Origin: an uncultured Aquimarina sp.
GTDB lineage: Bacteria > Bacteroidota > Bacteroidia > Flavobacteriales > Flavobacteriaceae
DNA length: 64,000 nucleotides
Direction of reading: 5' to 3'
Assembly (NCBI RefSeq): GCF_947495315.1
Contig: NZ_CANLYD010000004.1
Location: forward strand, 124,001 to 188,000
Positions within the stretch are counted from its first letter, which is position 1; every line of letters begins with the position of its first letter. The notes under the pieces are model-generated. The model saw only the letters and a list, made by a program, of their open reading frames with translations, did not search any database and had not been told where the DNA came from. The position numbers were made by a program, and so were the translations under genes. This document shows positions 63,948 to 64,000 of this stretch, piece by piece.

Positions 63948-64000
63948 CTATACTATTGGTGCTCCTTTAAGACGTTTTTCTATTTTTCTTTTCTTAGCAG
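63948..64000 (-). CDS. possible 3' end of a gene continuing beyond the window
   Basis: On the minus strand, the frame from the window edge to the TAG at 63948-63950 reads AKKRKIEKRLKGAPIV, a basic, gene-like C-terminus. Too short to name. Confidence 0.3.
   Translation of the reverse strand, partial: AKKRKIEKRLKGAPIV

Overview
The window is AT-rich, protein-dense chromosome from a member of the Bacteroidota, almost certainly a marine or gliding member of the Flavobacteriaceae (Aquimarina-like in overall character, although the genus cannot be fixed from sequence reading alone). The evidence is the gliding genes gldB-gldC, a type IX secretion C-terminal sorting domain, a division/cell-wall (dcw) cluster in Bacteroidota order with a very long FtsZ, the near absence of Shine-Dalgarno sequences, and promoters of the flavobacterial TTG-N17-23-TAnnTTTG type.

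Layout. 1-3458: aromatic amino-acid operon (pheA end, aminotransferase, tyrA, DAHP synthase/chorismate mutase). 3509-11886: rsgA, dtd, two DUF3857 proteins, a MazG-like pyrophosphohydrolase, a small membrane protein, aroA and queA. 12254-15428: a chalcone isomerase-like/DUF2147 fusion, rlmN and a polyprenyl synthase. 15617-19813: an ECF sigma locus (S41 peptidase lipoprotein, sigma factor, putative anti-sigma factor, outer-membrane protein) with two matching ECF-type promoters. 20339-25455: a large T9SS-exported protein and dnaG. 25452-30304: response regulator, nadE, gldB, gldC, a small unknown protein, engB and a hydrolase. 30609-46668: the dcw cluster from mraZ to ftsZ, with MraZ boxes at the promoter and a four-helix-bundle (23S rRNA intervening-sequence type) gene wedged between mraY and murD. 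46797-47378: yqeY and tRNA-Arg(UCG), followed by a partial copy of the tRNA 3' end. 47892-54433: an uptake/export cluster (small His/Cys protein, ABC ATPase, TonB-dependent receptor, two DUF3526 permeases).

54833-62896 is the most interesting part: an inorganic-carbon-type locus with an SbtA-family bicarbonate transporter, a small PII/CutA-like protein, a YitT-family membrane protein, a beta-carbonic anhydrase lipoprotein, an SPFH lipoprotein and several small unknown proteins. Four promoters here carry the same 69-bp architecture with identical internal spacing: a 17-bp dyad (CATAA-N7-TTATG type, i.e. T-N11-A), 17 bp, AAATAAAAA, 22 bp, then TTTG. The dyad centre falls near -64, where LysR-type regulators classically bind. 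A decayed LysR-type gene lies divergently beside one site, and its former start codon lies inside the dyad. I read this as a LysR-type regulon for carbon or ion homeostasis whose local regulator is broken, while all four operators remain intact.

The right edge (62897-64000) holds a sparse intergenic region, one conserved hypothetical gene and perhaps the end of another gene. No CRISPR array, rRNA or intact insertion sequence was seen.
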